Source: Parvularculaceae bacterium (lineage in GTDB: Bacteria; Pseudomonadota; Alphaproteobacteria; Caulobacterales; Parvularculaceae). Taken from it: 39,700 bases of DNA. The first letter of the stretch is position 1, and each line of letters starts with the position of its first letter. Shown here one piece after another: positions 1-7,205 of this stretch. The notes below the pieces were generated by a model that had not been told where the DNA came from, did not search any database, and saw only the letters and a program-made list of their open reading frames with translations. A program made the position numbers and the translations under genes. The DNA lies in the NCBI GenBank assembly GCA_021776435.1, contig JAJFFW010000027.1, positions 1-39,700 on the forward strand, given 5' to 3'.

Positions 1-24
1 AGGCATTCGGCCAATGGTTGTTAG

Positions 25-132
25 ATCCGGGATCCAGGGCCGCGGCCGAAGTGCACGCTGCTCTGGATCCCGGATAGCTCAATTCACCAACCAAATCAAA
101 GATTTGGGGCAAATTGGCTTCCGGGATGACGG
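25..132. repeat. Intergenic palindromic repeat element
   Basis: Positions 25-37 (ATCCGGGATCCAG) and 63-75 form a perfect 13-bp inverted repeat with a 25-base spacer. A second hairpin follows at 91-107 (CCAAATC, loop AAA, GATTTGG), and the unit ends with CCGGGATGACGG at about 121-132. The CGGGATG edge recurs in the elements at 16221-16270 and 39064-39110, so this looks like one member of a dispersed family. No open frame here resembles a protein. Confidence 0.6.
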
Positions 133-396
133 TTCATGGGGATGTGGCCTAGTGCTTGATTTCATCCGAATCGACCAATCTCAGGACCAAAATGGAGTCA
201 GCAGCAGACCGAGAGCGCAATTTTAGTCTCTATTTCATGGGCGCTGAGGATAGTGAGCGCCAACTCATCAGCTATTCTCTCGCCCCCCGGATAAAATGAT
301 AAGTGACGTCCCAAATGTGTGATGCTGAATTTGCACAACGCTTTTGATCGACCGCTCGATCCCGGCCGATTCACCGTTTTATCGATGGGTGGGATA

Positions 397-435
397 AGTT
401 GAACTCAGTCAACTCTTTGTTTTTGTTGTTTTTTT
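397..435 (+). terminator. Weak terminator-like hairpin with T-rich tail
   Basis: A 6-bp stem (AGTTGA at 397-402, TCAACT at 409-414) is followed by a T-rich run to 435, the form of a factor-independent terminator on the plus strand. No gene is visible upstream in the window, so it may end something left of the window or be chance. The rest of 133-575 holds nothing I can support. Confidence 0.25.
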
Positions 436-575
436 GACTTTTAAATATTCGGGTGCTGGAAAACGCATTCCTGTCGCCATACCAAGAACGACAGGTTTAT
501 CGGGCAATGGTCATTCTGCTTAAAAAATACAGCTATGATATCGCTAAGGTCGTACTCACCCGAATTGGCGCAATA

Positions 576-1163
576 TTATTGGTCGCCGGGTGCGATTGCG
601 AGGGTTTCGATTTTGATCGAAACATCACTGCCGACCCTGCCTTCGGCGATTGAAATCCCGAAATCGTGGCGATTGACCATCGTTGAGGCTGAAAATCCGA
701 CGGCTTTACGCTTCGATACCGGATCCGTTCCAAAACTGTGCAGCGTGACCTTGAGCGTCAAGGGAACGGTGACGCCGTGAAGGGTCAAATTACCTGCGAC
801 ATCCGCTTCGCCCTCTCCAGTAACAGTCACAGTTGAGGATTCGAAATGTGCGACGGGAAATTCTTCGGCGTTGAACCAAAACGGACTACGAACCGCGTCT
901 TCGCGGGCTTCGTTGTCAGAGCGTACACTCGCGATATTGATATCAGCTTTGACTGAGGAGTTTTCAGGGTGCTCTTCATCAAGCGATAAAACGCCACTGA
1001 TTTCGGTAAAGCTTGCGATTGTATTGGACAGGCCAAAGCGCTCGACCTTGAAAAGTACATGGGTGTGTCCGCCGTCAATGATATAGGTGTCATTTGCAGA
1101 TGCGGGTGAAATTATAAGCGCTGCGGATACGCCGAGCATGGCGGATAAGAATGTGCGGTTCAT
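576..1163 (-). CDS. YceI family periplasmic protein
   Basis: Encodes 195 residues. The start at 1163 is chosen because AAGGGG lies six bases upstream and translation then opens with a signal peptide (hydrophobic core around residues 6-20, ending P-A-S-A-N). The mature part has the YceI lipocalin-like pattern: a Y-x-I-D-x-x-H-x-x-V-x-F-x-V opening, an R-S-P-x-F-F/W-x-A-x-x-x-P-x-x-x-F block, a G-x-L-T-L-H-G-V-x-x-P-L-x-L segment and a late M-V-N-R-x-D-F-G-I motif. Family members bind polyisoprenoid-type lipids in the periplasm; the ligand here is unknown. It diverges from ivd across 215 bases. The longer frame from 1208 would bury the signal peptide and is not preferred. Confidence 0.9.
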   Translation of the reverse strand: MNRTFLSAMLGVSAALIISPASANDTYIIDGGHTHVLFKVERFGLSNTIASFTEISGVLSLDEEHPENSSVKADINIASVRSDNEAREDAVRSPFWFNAEEFPVAHFESSTVTVTGEGEADVAGNLTLHGVTVPLTLKVTLHSFGTDPVSKRKAVGFSASTMVNRHDFGISIAEGRVGSDVSIKIETLAIAPGDQ

Positions 1164-1378
1164 TTCTGGCCCCTTGCGTGATTTCACATAAAATCCAGCC
1201 TTTTGCATCCATTGGGCAAATGCAACCCATTGGCTCGTGTTTCACGGTGAATGGTTTGGTTCTTACGACCAAATGCGGCCAATGATTCTGGCGTCAGCTT
1301 TAGCATATTGCTCCAAGCTGATTGAAGGCTTATTCCTTCCGGTCACAAGAGAAGAGCTGACAACGCGAAGGAGCGGCC

Positions 1379-2551
1379 ATGCGATCCAATTCGCAAGCTT
1401 TCATGAATTTCGACCTCGACCCGGTCATTGAGGAAATGCGCGAAATGGTCATCCGGTGGGTGGATGACAAACTTGCGCCCCGAGCGGGCGAAATCGATCT
1501 CAATAATGAGTTCCCTCGCGACCTCTGGCCTCAGCTGGGTGAATTGGGGTTGCTCGGCGTGACGGCTGACGAAGAGTATGGAGGGGCTGGTCTCGGTTAT
1601 CTTGCTCACACGGTCGCGATGGAGGAAATCTCCCGCGGTTCAGGCTCTGTGGGATTGTCTTACGGCGCGCATTCCAACCTCTGTGTCAACCAAATCAATC
1701 TCAACGGGAATAAAGAACAAAAAGCACGCTATTTGCCCAAACTCATTTCTGGCGAACACCTGGGCGCGCTTGCCATGTCAGAACCGGGGGCAGGCTCTGA
1801 TGTGGTTTCAATGAAGTTGCGGGCCGAAAAAAAGGGTGATCGTTTTGTCCTCAACGGAAATAAGATGTGGATCACCAATGGGCCGGGGGCGGATGTTCTC
1901 GTTGTATACGCAAAGACCGAACCACAAGCAGGCCCTCGCGGGATTACAGCATTTTTGATTGAGAAAGATTTTAAGGGTTTTTCAACGGCGCAAAAACTCG
2001 ACAAACTCGGCATGCGCGGGTCGGATACATGCGAACTCGTGTTTGAAGATTGCGAAGTCCCGGAAGAAAATGTTCTCGGCCAGCTCAATGATGGTGTACG
2101 GGTGCTGATGAGCGGTCTCGACTATGAGCGAACGGTGCTCGCCGGTGGGCCTTTGGGCCTCATGCAGGCGTGTCTCGATGTCGTGATTCCCTACGTTCAT
2201 GAGCGTGAGCAGTTCGGAAAACCCATCGGCTCGTTCCAGCTCGTCCAGGGTAAACTTGCCGATATGTACACAACGACGAATGCCTGCAAATCCTATGTGT
2301 ATGCTGTCGCCGCGGCTTGCGATAAGGGCCGCACAACGCGCCAGGATGCTGCTGGCTGTATTCTATATGCCGCCGAAAAAGCCACCCAGGTGGCGCTCGA
2401 CGCGGTGCAACTTTTGGGCGGCAATGGGTATATCAATGACTATCCCACTGGTCGGTTGCTGCGTGACGCCAAGCTTTACGAAATCGGCGCCGGCACTTCG
2501 GAAATCCGCCGCATGCTGATTGGCCGGGAGATTTTTGATAAGACGGTGTGA
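1379..2551 (+). CDS. ivd: Isovaleryl-CoA dehydrogenase
   Basis: 390 residues. FAD-dependent oxidation of isovaleryl-CoA to 3-methylcrotonyl-CoA in leucine catabolism, passing electrons to ETF. AAGGAG five bases before 1379 decides the start. The acyl-CoA dehydrogenase fold is complete: the M-S-E-P-x-A-G-S-D motif near 133-141, W-I-T-N-G at 164-168, and the C-terminal Q-L-L-G-G-N-G-Y and [12 protein letters not shown] motifs. The base is Glu250 in [12 protein letters not shown], at the position typical of isovaleryl-CoA dehydrogenases rather than the C-terminal position of other family members. The usual downstream leucine-pathway genes (carboxyltransferase, biotin carboxylase) are absent; cargo genes follow instead. 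Its last 39 bases recur twice downstream. Confidence 0.95.
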   Translation: MRSNSQAFMNFDLDPVIEEMREMVIRWVDDKLAPRAGEIDLNNEFPRDLWPQLGELGLLGVTADEEYGGAGLGYLAHTVAMEEISRGSGSVGLSYGAHSNLCVNQINLNGNKEQKARYLPKLISGEHLGALAMSEPGAGSDVVSMKLRAEKKGDRFVLNGNKMWITNGPGADVLVVYAKTEPQAGPRGITAFLIEKDFKGFSTAQKLDKLGMRGSDTCELVFEDCEVPEENVLGQLNDGVRVLMSGLDYERTVLAGGPLGLMQACLDVVIPYVHEREQFGKPIGSFQLVQGKLADMYTTTNACKSYVYAVAAACDKGRTTRQDAAGCILYAAEKATQVALDAVQLLGGNGYINDYPTGRLLRDAKLYEIGAGTSEIRRMLIGREIFDKTV

Positions 2552-2554
2552 GGC
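2513..2554 (+). repeat. ivd 3'-end direct repeat, copy A (in the gene)
   Basis: The last 39 coding bases of ivd (peptide [12 protein letters not shown] plus stop) and the following GGC. Compared base by base, it matches copy B (3402-3443) at 39 of the first 41 positions and copy C (4003-4041) at 34 of 39. This is the functional copy. Confidence 0.9.
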
Positions 2555-2590
2555 GCCTCAAGCGAAGCACGATGGGCCATAATAGGTAAA

Positions 2591-2630
2591 ATATGGACTT
2601 GACACCATATGGATAGAAAGCCATATTAAG
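2591..2630 (+). promoter_or_regulatory. Putative promoter/operator of the toxin-antitoxin operon
   Basis: TTGACA at 2599-2604 and CATATT at 2622-2627 are separated by 17 bases, a plausible -35/-10 pair. Overlapping them are ATATGG (2591-2596), the palindrome CCATATGG (2605-2612) and CCATAT (2621-2626), giving an inverted-repeat cluster like those bound by XRE-type antitoxins for autoregulation. The -10 lies only four bases before the toxin ATG, so the transcript would be nearly leaderless, or the real -10 is elsewhere. Confidence 0.45.
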
Positions 2631-2631
2631 T

Positions 2632-2985
2632 ATGGTTTGGACGATCAGGTTTGACGATGAATTCGAGGCGGAGTTTGATGCGCTTGCCGAGTCCGTGCAG
2701 GACGAACTCTTGGCGCAAGCGGCAGTCATCAAAACATTTGGCCCCAAGACCGGCCGGCCGCGAGTCGATACGTTGAAAGGCTCGAGGCACGCCAATATGA
2801 AGGAGCTTCGCTTCGACGCCGACGGCGGGGTTTGGCGGGTCGCCTTCGCGTTCGACCCTGCGCGCGAGGCGGTGCTGCTCGTCGCCGGCGACAAGTCCGG
2901 CGGAAGCGAAAAGCGATTTTACAAGAGGCTCATCAAGACCGCCGACGAGCGGTTCGATGCGCATCTCGATCGATTGAGGAAATGA
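2632..2985 (+). CDS. RelE/HigB-like toxin (phage Gp49 family)
   Basis: 117 residues. The pattern is that of the Gp49-like branch of RelE/HigB toxins: an R-F-x-x-E-F-x-x-E-F-x-A-L helix at the N-terminus, a K-E-L-R-F block near 62-66, W-R-V-A-F-A-F-D-P at about 73-81, and G-D-K-S-G-x-S-E-K-R-F-Y near 91-102. Such toxins are usually ribosome-dependent mRNA endonucleases. The gene comes before its antitoxin, as in higBA modules. Local GC is visibly higher than in ivd. It sits directly behind ivd and is flanked by copies of the ivd 3' end, which suggests acquisition. Endonuclease activity is inferred from family only. Confidence 0.85.
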   Translation: MVWTIRFDDEFEAEFDALAESVQDELLAQAAVIKTFGPKTGRPRVDTLKGSRHANMKELRFDADGGVWRVAFAFDPAREAVLLVAGDKSGGSEKRFYKRLIKTADERFDAHLDRLRK

Positions 2986-2996
2986 GAAGGTTAGTT

Positions 2997-3392
2997 ATGG
3001 GACGGACCCTCGACGAAAAAATGAAAGCACTTCCAAAGGCGCACCGCCGCAAGGTTGAGGCGCGCGCGGGCGAGCTTGTCGCCGAAGAGGCCTCCTTGCA
3101 GGATTTGCGCAAGGCCATGGGTCTGACGCAGGTGAAGATGGCGAAGCTTCTCGGCGTCGGTCAGGATACTGTCTCGCGCGTCGAGAAACGCACCGACATG
3201 CTGCTGTCGACGCTTGGCGGCTATGTGAAGGGCATGGGCGGCGAACTCAACCTCATCGCCGAATTTCCGGACCGCCCGCCGGTCCGGCTCGACGTGCTTG
3301 AACCTCTTGCGCGCGAAAAGTCGCGGCCATCAAAAAAACCGCGTAAAGCGCAAGCCGCGGCCGCCGCGCGCAAGCGGCGCAAAGCGGGGTGA
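2997..3392 (+). CDS. HigA-like XRE family antitoxin
   Basis: 131 residues from the ATG at 2997, which has AGAAGG at 2985-2990. An in-frame ATG at 2982 overlaps the toxin stop but is badly spaced from its nearest ribosome site. A helix-turn-helix lies at about residues 36-62 (D-L-R-K-A-M-G-L-T-Q, then L-G-V-G-Q-D-T-V-S-R-V-E-K-R), followed by L-L-S-T-L-x-x-Y-V-x-x-M-G-G-E-L, the usual core of these Gp49-partner antitoxins. The C-terminus (about 105-131) is a Lys/Arg/Ala-rich tail with no evident fold. It should neutralise the toxin by direct binding and repress the operon through the repeats at 2591-2626. The gap to the toxin is 11 bases. Confidence 0.85.
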   Translation: MGRTLDEKMKALPKAHRRKVEARAGELVAEEASLQDLRKAMGLTQVKMAKLLGVGQDTVSRVEKRTDMLLSTLGGYVKGMGGELNLIAEFPDRPPVRLDVLEPLAREKSRPSKKPRKAQAAAAARKRRKAG

Positions 3393-3401
3393 TTCAGCCG
3401 T

Positions 3402-3443
3402 ATGCTGATCGGCCGGGAGATTTTTGATAAGACGATGTGAGGC
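3402..3443 (+). repeat. ivd 3'-end direct repeat, copy B
   Basis: A second, nonfunctional copy of the ivd 3' end, starting ten bases after the antitoxin stop. It would encode [12 protein letters not shown] and a stop and matches copy A at 39 of 41 bases, then TGAGGC in both. Weaker similarity continues upstream to about 3393 (TTC AGC CGT against ATC CGC CGC of ivd). Its final GAGG (3439-3442) is also the ribosome site of the GNAT gene. Confidence 0.85.
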
Positions 3444-3446
3444 TTT

Positions 3447-3905
3447 GTGTTAACGATCAAACGCCTGTCCGGGAAGGACGCCGCATTCGCGCGCACCGCT
3501 CTGGATGCGTTATTGCCGCCTGACTGGCGCGACGGCCCGCTTCCATCGGTCGAACGCCTCAAGGCGATCTTGTCGGATCGACGCATCATAATAATCATTG
3601 CCGAAGGCGATAATTCGCCCGTCGGATATGTTTCCGGTCAGATCGCGCCGTCCCTGTGCCGGGAAGGCGATACCGCGACACTTGACGATCTGTTTGTTTC
3701 CTCCGCATCAAGGCGGCGCGGGATCGGCAAGGCGCTCGTGCGCGCCTTCCGGTCGGAAGCATTGATGATGGCTTCGCGGCCTTTGAGCATGTGGTCGGGA
3801 ACCGGCGCTGACAACGCCGCCTGCCGCCGCGTCTTCGAAGCCGAAGGGGCCCGGGCGGTTGACGAAACTTACAAGGAATACGTTTGGGACGTCGTGACCG
3901 ATTAG
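3447..3905 (+). CDS. GNAT family N-acetyltransferase
   Basis: 152 residues from a GTG at 3447; GAGG at 3439-3442 lies four bases upstream. The GNAT acetyl-CoA site is clear: beta-strand L-D-D-L-F-V near 79-84, then R-R-R-G-I-G-K-A-L at 89-97 (the R/Q-x-x-G-x-G/A loop), followed by a helix and the late N-A-A-C-R-R-V-F-E-A-E-G-A motif. The general shape resembles small aminoglycoside 3-N-acetyltransferases, but no specific substrate can be assigned. It is the only gene of the second cassette, between copy B and copy C of the ivd 3' end, and is GC-rich like the toxin-antitoxin pair. Confidence 0.85.
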   Translation: MLTIKRLSGKDAAFARTALDALLPPDWRDGPLPSVERLKAILSDRRIIIIIAEGDNSPVGYVSGQIAPSLCREGDTATLDDLFVSSASRRRGIGKALVRAFRSEALMMASRPLSMWSGTGADNAACRRVFEAEGARAVDETYKEYVWDVVTD

Positions 3906-3987
3906 AACATCGAGCGATAAGTCCGGTTCACTCATCCTTCGTGACGACCCTGTCCTTTCATCCTTAGTGAAGCGATAAGCGATGACA

Positions 3988-4041
3988 ATCGGCGCGAGCA
4001 GTATGCTGATTGGCAGGGAGTTGTTTGATAAGACGGGGTAA
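3988..4041 (+). repeat. ivd 3'-end direct repeat, copy C
   Basis: A third, more diverged copy: MLIGRELFDKTG plus stop at 4003-4041 (34 of 39 bases match ivd). It is preceded in frame by I-G-A-S-S (3988-4002), which corresponds to [10 protein letters not shown] of ivd with about 15 bases lost. It may be the end of the ancestral ivd, displaced when the cassettes arrived. The stretch 3906-3987 has an imperfect direct repeat (TCATCCTTCGTGA / TCATCCTTAGTGA) and no gene. Confidence 0.75.
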
Positions 4042-4112
4042 ATGTTTACATCATCACAGCGTTTGAATGCTGCGATGGGAATCCCTCAAAGGTTTATGAA
4101 AGACGAGAAGCG

Positions 4113-5324
4113 CTACCCATCTGCATACATCCGTCGTTTTTTGGCGAGTGAAGATTGACGCAGGAAGGCGTTGGCGAGCGGGCGCGATGTCAACCGCGCC
4201 GCGAAAACACCCGCAGTGACAGCCACTGCGCCAACCGTCAATATTGCATCTTGATCGATCAACGTCGCCCCGCCGAGCAGGGAAATAAGAAACAGCGCCG
4301 ACGCCGATCCCGGCGCGCCGCCAAACCACGCCAGAAACGCCTGGCTTTCCTTCGGCAAATCCGATGATTGAAGGGCGGCGAGGCGTGGTCCGGCCCGCAT
4401 CACGGTGACAGCCGCGAGTGCGAAGACGATTGAGAGGAGATCCGCCTGCAGGACACGCGGCGCCAGAAGGCAGCCAAAACCGAGATAAGCGGCAGGTGTG
4501 ACCGCTTCCTCAATCGCGCGACGCAATCGAAGGCGTGTGACTTGGGGCGCCTTGGTTTCTTCACCCCACAGCAGGCCTGCGGCGGCGGCGGCGACGATGA
4601 CATGACCGCCAATCAAAGAAGAAAGAAAAAATCCTGCAATTCCGGCAATAATGGCGAATTGAACGCCTCCATGGCTTGACCGCAATCGGTTGCCTGCCTT
4701 AGCGGCAAGGACGCCAAACGCGCCGCCGATCGCGAAACCGGTCAAAACGGACACGCTTGCCTCAAAAAGCGGAGCGATGGCTGGCATATCAGGCGCCGAG
4801 ACGGCGGCGTTGGCTTCCAGAAGAGCCGCCACCGGGATGCCGAGGGCCAGGATTGCTGCGCTTTCCAGCCTAACGGTCGCTTTAACAACAGCCGGAGCAG
4901 GCGCCCGCGTGACCGCATGTCGGTCAAAGGCTGCGCCGTTCAACATTAATGCTGCGCCAATGAGCAGCGCTGAAGGCAGTGAGAGTTGAGGCACCAGAAT
5001 GAAGGCGCCAAGACTGCAAATAATCAGGAAAAGCGGCGCTCCGCCCATCGTCAGCCGAAAGGAAGCGGGACAATGGTGAGCCAGTCGACTGATACGCAAT
5101 TGTGTTGCAGCTGCGAAGGCTAGGGTTGCGAGACCTGCGTCTGCTGCTGAAGCCACCCATTCGGACGGCATAAATGGCGCACCCGTTGCGCGGTAGACAA
5201 GCGATGCACCGAGACCAACAATAATTATTAAAGCAGGCGCGTGCGCAACCGCACGGGTAATTTTAACAGCGGTCAGAATCCATAAAATTACGGCGCATAA
5301 AGCTGCCGATAAAATTAGTGCCAT
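4113..5324 (-). CDS. Cation:proton antiporter-like membrane protein
   Basis: 403 residues from the ATG at 5324. A longer frame from a TTG at 5438 adds 38 polar residues with no good ribosome site, so the shorter start, which opens directly with a membrane helix, is preferred. About eleven hydrophobic segments run through the whole protein. Near the C-terminus R-A-G-P-R-L followed by W-F-G-G-A-P-G-S-A-S-A-L-F matches the late helices of NhaP/CPA1-type Na+/H+ exchangers (normally G-P-R-G-x-x-S). The ion-binding Asp pair of the classical family is not obvious, so the ion and direction of transport are unknown. Monocistronic; diverges from the holin gene. Confidence 0.6.
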   Translation of the reverse strand: MALILSAALCAVILWILTAVKITRAVAHAPALIIIVGLGASLVYRATGAPFMPSEWVASAADAGLATLAFAAATQLRISRLAHHCPASFRLTMGGAPLFLIICSLGAFILVPQLSLPSALLIGAALMLNGAAFDRHAVTRAPAPAVVKATVRLESAAILALGIPVAALLEANAAVSAPDMPAIAPLFEASVSVLTGFAIGGAFGVLAAKAGNRLRSSHGGVQFAIIAGIAGFFLSSLIGGHVIVAAAAAGLLWGEETKAPQVTRLRLRRAIEEAVTPAAYLGFGCLLAPRVLQADLLSIVFALAAVTVMRAGPRLAALQSSDLPKESQAFLAWFGGAPGSASALFLISLLGGATLIDQDAILTVGAVAVTAGVFAARLTSRPLANAFLRQSSLAKKRRMYADG

Positions 5325-5558
5325 AATGTTATTTGCCGACCGCTCGAACGGTGCAATCTTACACCGAATCACTTCCACATCCTTGGGTTGATCCGTTTGC
5401 AAATGCAAATTGAATTTCGGTAAAAAAACCGGCTTCAACCGGCCGACAGCAACGATCGGCGGTTAAAGAGAAAAAAGTTATCCAACACCAAGCGCCCCCA
5501 ATTATACTGTGATGTGTCGAGTGCGCAGTCCCAGTGCGTAGAATTTGGAGTGGCTAAA

Positions 5559-6119
5559 ATGTCAGGTAACCCCAGACCGGTGCGAGATAGAATCAAGCAA
5601 GCTGTCGTAAAGGTCGCGCCACAACTTGCGCACGCGTTAGGCGGACCATTCGCCGGCGTTGCGATCGGGCAAATTTCTAATGCTCTGTTTGGTCGCGACA
5701 ATGCTGACGAAACTGCAATTGAAGAAGCGCTTCTTATGAATAACCCTGAGCAATTGGTAGCGCTCAAACGTGTGGAAAACGAATTTCAACTGGCGTTACG
5801 CAACGCCGTTGTCGAAGAAGCGCGTGTTAACGCGAGCGACCGTGCCAACGCGCGTGAGCGACAAAAGGAAATGGACGACAGGACGCCGTCCATTTTGGGT
5901 GCATTGATTATTCTCGGGTTTTTTCTTGTTCTCGGCGTGATGATATCGCGTCGATTACCGGTCGGGACGGAGACAGAGTTTTCGATCATGCTTGGCGCAT
6001 TGGCGACGATGACAGCCGCGGTCGTGAATTATTTTTTTGGATCATCGGCAGGCTCCAAGGAAAAGACCCGGCTTATGTCGATCGCGCGGGATGCGACCCC
6101 GGGAAGCAGAAAACCCTGA
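5559..6119 (+). CDS. GTA/phage-type 3TM holin-like protein
   Basis: 186 residues; GGAG eight bases before 5559 sets the start. The order matches the GTA holin family: an N-terminal A-L-G-G-P-F-A-G-V-A segment with a short hydrophobic helix, N-P-E-Q-L-V-A-L-K and a charged helix, R-x-x-A-R-x-R-Q at about 105-112, then D-R-T-P-S-I-L-G-A and two membrane helices (about 118-138 and 146-166) ending in Y-F-F-G-S-S-A-G-S-K-x-K-T. In gene transfer agents and related phages such proteins make inner-membrane pores at release. No other phage or GTA gene lies nearby, so it is an orphan; a host membrane role is possible. Confidence 0.75.
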   Translation: MSGNPRPVRDRIKQAVVKVAPQLAHALGGPFAGVAIGQISNALFGRDNADETAIEEALLMNNPEQLVALKRVENEFQLALRNAVVEEARVNASDRANARERQKEMDDRTPSILGALIILGFFLVLGVMISRRLPVGTETEFSIMLGALATMTAAVVNYFFGSSAGSKEKTRLMSIARDATPGSRKP

Positions 6120-6124
6120 AGTCG

Positions 6125-6150
6125 CCGACCTTGAGTGTGGAGTCGGTTTT
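6125..6150 (+). terminator. Possible terminator after the holin gene
   Basis: CCGAC (6125-6129) and GTCGG (6142-6146) can pair around a 12-base loop, followed by TTTT. The stem is short. A perfect 14-base palindrome (GTGCGTGCACGCAC, 6178-6191) lies between this point and the end of the convergent pentapeptide gene. Confidence 0.35.
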
Positions 6151-6212
6151 ATGAAGAAGGCAATTGCTTTGGAGGTTGTGCGTGCACGCACCTTAAAGTT
6201 TTGGCGCAACAC

Positions 6213-7064
6213 CTAACACAGTGTAGAGGAGAGACCTTCTGGAACTTGAGTTTGGTTATTCGCGCAGGCCGGTGAAAGTTGTTCATTGGTGAAATTGATC
6301 GCTTTAGAAAAGTCTGCGTTGTGGATTATCGCATTTGTAAAGTCGGCCGCCATTAGGTCGGCTCTTGAAAAATCCACACCGGAAAGGTTTGCATAAGAAA
6401 ACCGCGCACCCTTTAATTCAGCGTTGGTAAAGACAGCGTTATTCAGGTTCGCGCCGACGAAAACTGCGCCGACGGCGTAACTGTCTTCGAAATGTGCACC
6501 TGACATAAAAGAGCCACTGAAGCTGGCAAAGGAGAGATCTGCATCACTAAAATTCGCAAGGTAGAAATTGCTGGCTCTCGCTTTTGAGAGACGGAGTTCA
6601 GCACCGGAAAATACGCTATTTTCAAATTCACCCGCGTTTAATACTGCGTTAGCCAGACGGGCTTTCGTAAAATCGGCGTTGGACGCATCCGAACCTTCGA
6701 AAGAGGCGCCGTCGAGGAGGGCGCTGCGAAATATTGCTCCGGTGAGTATTGCTCCCGTGAAATTAGCTTGAGGAAGGTCTGCGTTGGAGAAATCTGTGTT
6801 GGCGAGATTCTGTGCGACACGACTCTCACTTTTTAAAGTGCTTTTCTTGTCGCCAATTTTAGGAATGGCGTTTTCAACGCGTTCTAATGCTCGAGAAAGT
6901 TCCGGCGCCATCTCGTCAACGCTGTTAATGCCTTTACTGATACCCCGACCAAGCTGTTCGACCGGATTGGGCGTTTTTGGCCCGGGGCCAGCATTCATAA
7001 TGGAGGCGAGAATCGAAAAAATCATCACCATTATCAAAACGATAAGCGCAACCAGACGAATCAT
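6213..7064 (-). CDS. Membrane-anchored pentapeptide-repeat protein
   Basis: 283 residues. One N-terminal membrane helix (about 3-25) is followed by a polar linker with a helical stretch (about 38-80). From about 88 to 255 runs a nearly unbroken series of A(D/N)(L/F)xx pentapeptides such as A-D-L-P-Q, A-N-F-T-G and A-D-L-M-A. This is the right-handed quadrilateral beta-helix family. It ends with the A-C-x-N-N-Q-T-x-x-P-x-G-L-S tail common in alphaproteobacterial members. The helix should sit outside or inside the inner membrane on a short stalk; partner and role are unknown. It lies 141 bases downstream of nrdJ on the same strand, but nothing shows co-transcription. Confidence 0.85.
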   Translation of the reverse strand: MIRLVALIVLIMVMIFSILASIMNAGPGPKTPNPVEQLGRGISKGINSVDEMAPELSRALERVENAIPKIGDKKSTLKSESRVAQNLANTDFSNADLPQANFTGAILTGAIFRSALLDGASFEGSDASNADFTKARLANAVLNAGEFENSVFSGAELRLSKARASNFYLANFSDADLSFASFSGSFMSGAHFEDSYAVGAVFVGANLNNAVFTNAELKGARFSYANLSGVDFSRADLMAADFTNAIIHNADFSKAINFTNEQLSPACANNQTQVPEGLSSTLC

Positions 7065-7205
7065 AACGGCCGACTCCGTCGGATATGAATATCCTTGGCT
7101 CCTAAAAGATTATCCCAACCAGGTGTCAATGATCGTTTAAGAGGGATCGCAAGAATTTCTTACAAATGAAAGGCCCAGTCCATAGATTAACTGGTTAACA
7201 ATGCT

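Noticed and set aside
453-653. 66-codon plus-strand frame starting in the T-rich region
   Set aside because: Its second half is antisense to yceI, no family resemblance or ribosome site was found, and composition looks random.
2552-4041. Integron cassette array with attC sites
   Set aside because: Cargo type (toxin-antitoxin, acetyltransferase) fits, but the spacers are copies of the ivd end and lack GTTRRRY-type core sites and the long imperfect palindrome of attC; no intI is seen.
4042-4158. 38-codon plus-strand frame beginning right after copy C of the ivd end
   Set aside because: Its position after the repeat is suggestive of a third cassette, but it overlaps the antiporter C-terminus on the other strand, and has no recognised motif.
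7188-7200. CtrA site near the end of nrdJ (TTAACTGGTTAAC)
   Set aside because: The spacing between the half-sites is four bases instead of seven, and it lies downstream of a gene, not at a promoter.
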